Source of the DNA: Acetofilamentum sp.
GTDB taxonomy: Bacteria; Bacteroidota; Bacteroidia; Bacteroidales; JAFGUD01
Direction: 5' to 3'
NCBI GenBank assembly: GCA_020722645.1
Contig: DYKL01000154.1
Location: 1-7,881, forward strand
Length of the DNA: 7,881 nt
Shown: positions 6,802 through 7,881 of the stretch, one piece after another
Position numbering within the stretch: position 1 is the first letter of the stretch
Layout: every line of letters starts with the position of its first letter
The notes under the pieces: model-generated
What the model was told of the DNA's origin: nothing
Database searches by the model: none
The model's input: only the letters and a program-made list of their open reading frames with translations
Translations under genes and position numbers: made by a program

Positions 6802-6840
6802 CAAATTGTAAATTATTAATTTAGTAAAAAAAAAGAGACA

Positions 6841-7782
6841 ATGTCGAAGAAAATTAAGTTTGATGTAAATGACCTTTCTTTTAAATATGATTCAAAATCG
6901 ACCAGAATAACAAAAATTTTTTTAACTCAATTTGTAGCTATTGTTTTTTTAAGCATTGCTGTTTATTTGGGATTATCTTATTTTCTGGATTCTGATTATG
7001 AAAAATCTTTAAAGCAACAAAACGAATATTACGAACAGGAGTTGGACAAAATTGTTGCACTTTACGAAAAAAATGAAGTAAAATTACGTTTACTCGAAGC
7101 TCAGGATAAAGATTTTTATCAGGTTATGTTTGGAACAACACCACCTGAAAATTACAATAAAAATATTTACGAAAATATTCAGAATAAAACTCCAAAAGAA
7201 TTAAATAATTTTAATTATGACAAACTGATTATTTTACTTGAGCAAATAAATAACAAAAATGCCGAAATTGAAGAATTTATTTCGTATCTGGAAACAAATG
7301 AAATAGATTTAAGCACAACCCCCTCAATACAGCCGTTGTACAATCATAATCTTGATTTAATTTTATATGGTTTCGGTCGGCGTTTAGACCCTGTTTATCA
7401 CGTCTCTAAATTTCACTCAGGTCTTGATTTTAATGCTCCCATTGGTACTCCTGTTATTGCTACGGCAGATGGAGTTGTAGAGCAGACAGGCGAAATTAAA
7501 CTTGCCTATGGTAATACAATTATTATAAATCACGGAGATTTTAAGACTGTGTATCGACATTTGGACAGGATAGATACAAGAACCGGAAAATCAGTTAAAC
7601 GCGGTGATGTCATAGGTTATGTCGGTACAACCGGAAAATCAATAATACCGCATCTGCACTACGAAATTTTGTACAAAGACAAACCTTTGAACCCTATTTA
7701 TTTCCTTTTTATGGAGCTTAACCCTAAACAATTTATTACTGTTTACGAAAAATCAATACAAACCGGAATTAGTTTAGATTAG
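6841..7782 (+). CDS. Membrane-anchored M23 (LytM-type) peptidoglycan metallopeptidase
   Basis: A 313-residue protein predicted to sit in the inner membrane with its catalytic domain in the periplasm, where M23 enzymes cut peptide cross-links of peptidoglycan during growth and cell shaping. A short cytoplasmic N-terminus (1-25) precedes one transmembrane helix (about 26-48) and a charged, probably coiled-coil segment (about 51-92). A linker leads to the M23 domain (about 175-290). Its active site is complete: Zn ligands His192 and Asp196 in HSGLD, His273 in HLH (271-273), and catalytic His240 and His271. GFGRRLDP (177-184) is the usual entry to the fold. The C-terminus, ending SLD, and the N-terminal style resemble a Bacteroidota M23 group of about 320 residues that I recall often lying next to alaS; no alaS is visible here. 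The A-rich leader with AGAGACA before ATG and the double promoter support this start. Confidence 0.93.
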   Translation: MSKKIKFDVNDLSFKYDSKSTRITKIFLTQFVAIVFLSIAVYLGLSYFLDSDYEKSLKQQNEYYEQELDKIVALYEKNEVKLRLLEAQDKDFYQVMFGTTPPENYNKNIYENIQNKTPKELNNFNYDKLIILLEQINNKNAEIEEFISYLETNEIDLSTTPSIQPLYNHNLDLILYGFGRRLDPVYHVSKFHSGLDFNAPIGTPVIATADGVVEQTGEIKLAYGNTIIINHGDFKTVYRHLDRIDTRTGKSVKRGDVIGYVGTTGKSIIPHLHYEILYKDKPLNPIYFLFMELNPKQFITVYEKSIQTGISLD

Positions 7783-7811
7783 CAAATTATTTAGAATTAA
7801 AATTAGTTCCT

Positions 7812-7829
7812 AAAGCCTTTTAGCTTTTT
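7812..7829 (+). terminator. Possible weak terminator after the M23 gene
   Basis: AAAGC (7812-7816) can pair with GCTTT (7823-7827) around a 6-base loop, and the stem runs into a T5 tract (7825-7829). A rival pairing of CTAAA (7810-7814) with TTTAG (7819-7823) is also possible. The stem is only 5 bp, so confidence is low, but it is the only T-tailed hairpin downstream of the gene. Confidence 0.3.
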
Positions 7830-7833
7830 CGGA

Positions 7834-7876
7834 GTGTGCCAAGAATTATTGGTACACAAACTATATAAATTTGTGT
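7834..7876. repeat. Two overlapping, mutually exclusive hairpins (REP-like element)
   Basis: Hairpin A pairs GTGTGCCAA (7834-7842) with TTGGTACAC (7849-7857), nine pairs with one G-T, around the loop GAATTA. Hairpin B pairs ACACAAA (7854-7860) with TTTGTGT (7870-7876), seven perfect pairs around a 9-base loop. They share ACAC at 7854-7857, so only one can form at a time. TAAATTTG at 7866-7873 also fits a -7 promoter box for a gene beyond the window. I have the impression that this sequence type recurs between genes in Bacteroidota, which would make it a dispersed palindromic element; a genome search is needed to confirm. Confidence 0.55.
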
Positions 7877-7881
7877 TCTAA

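Noticed and set aside
7803..7881. Open frame reading toward a new gene at the window end
   Set aside because: One frame is open for about 25 codons ending at the final TAA, but it has no start codon and coincides with the palindromic hairpins, so non-coding DNA is more likely.

Overview
The window is AT-rich and reads as chromosomal DNA of a member of the Bacteroidota. Three things point there: a secreted protein ending in a type IX secretion (T9SS) sorting domain, a TonB-dependent receptor with an N-terminal carboxypeptidase-regulatory-like domain, and TAnnTTTG boxes (the -7 element of Bacteroidota promoters) ahead of the genes in place of strong Shine-Dalgarno sites. All supported genes are on the + strand. 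I cannot name the species.

Layout: (1) 85-3507 is a very large secreted multidomain protein: signal peptide, GH18 glycoside hydrolase, CUB domain, an Ig-like region interrupted by a concanavalin-like domain, an Ig/FN3-like module, two PKD domains and a T9SS type A tail. (2) 3508-3791 is an intergenic region with 14-bp and 9-bp tandem repeats and a T10 run, followed by a promoter that lies almost on the next start codon. (3) 3792-6062 is an orphan TonB-dependent outer-membrane receptor of the non-SusC type. (4) 6063-6840 is a decayed or rearranged accessory strip. It holds a small antitoxin-like gene that appears frameshifted, short direct repeats where a partner toxin would be expected, a 9-bp inverted repeat around a T8A7 tract, and a GC-richer island with an orphan 41-codon open frame. 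(5) 6841-7782 is a membrane-anchored M23 peptidase with an intact metal and catalytic site. (6) 7783-7881 holds overlapping hairpins that run to the window edge.

The three intact genes all act on or at the cell envelope: a secreted polysaccharide- or peptidoglycan-directed hydrolase, an outer-membrane importer, and a periplasmic peptidoglycan peptidase. Each has its own candidate promoter and they are separated by long gaps, so nothing shows that they form an operon or a polysaccharide utilisation locus; there is no SusD partner. The intact genes belong to recognisable families. The part most likely to repay a second look is the 6.2-6.8 kb strip, which I interpret as a relic of a toxin-antitoxin-like module, and the hairpin-forming end of the window.
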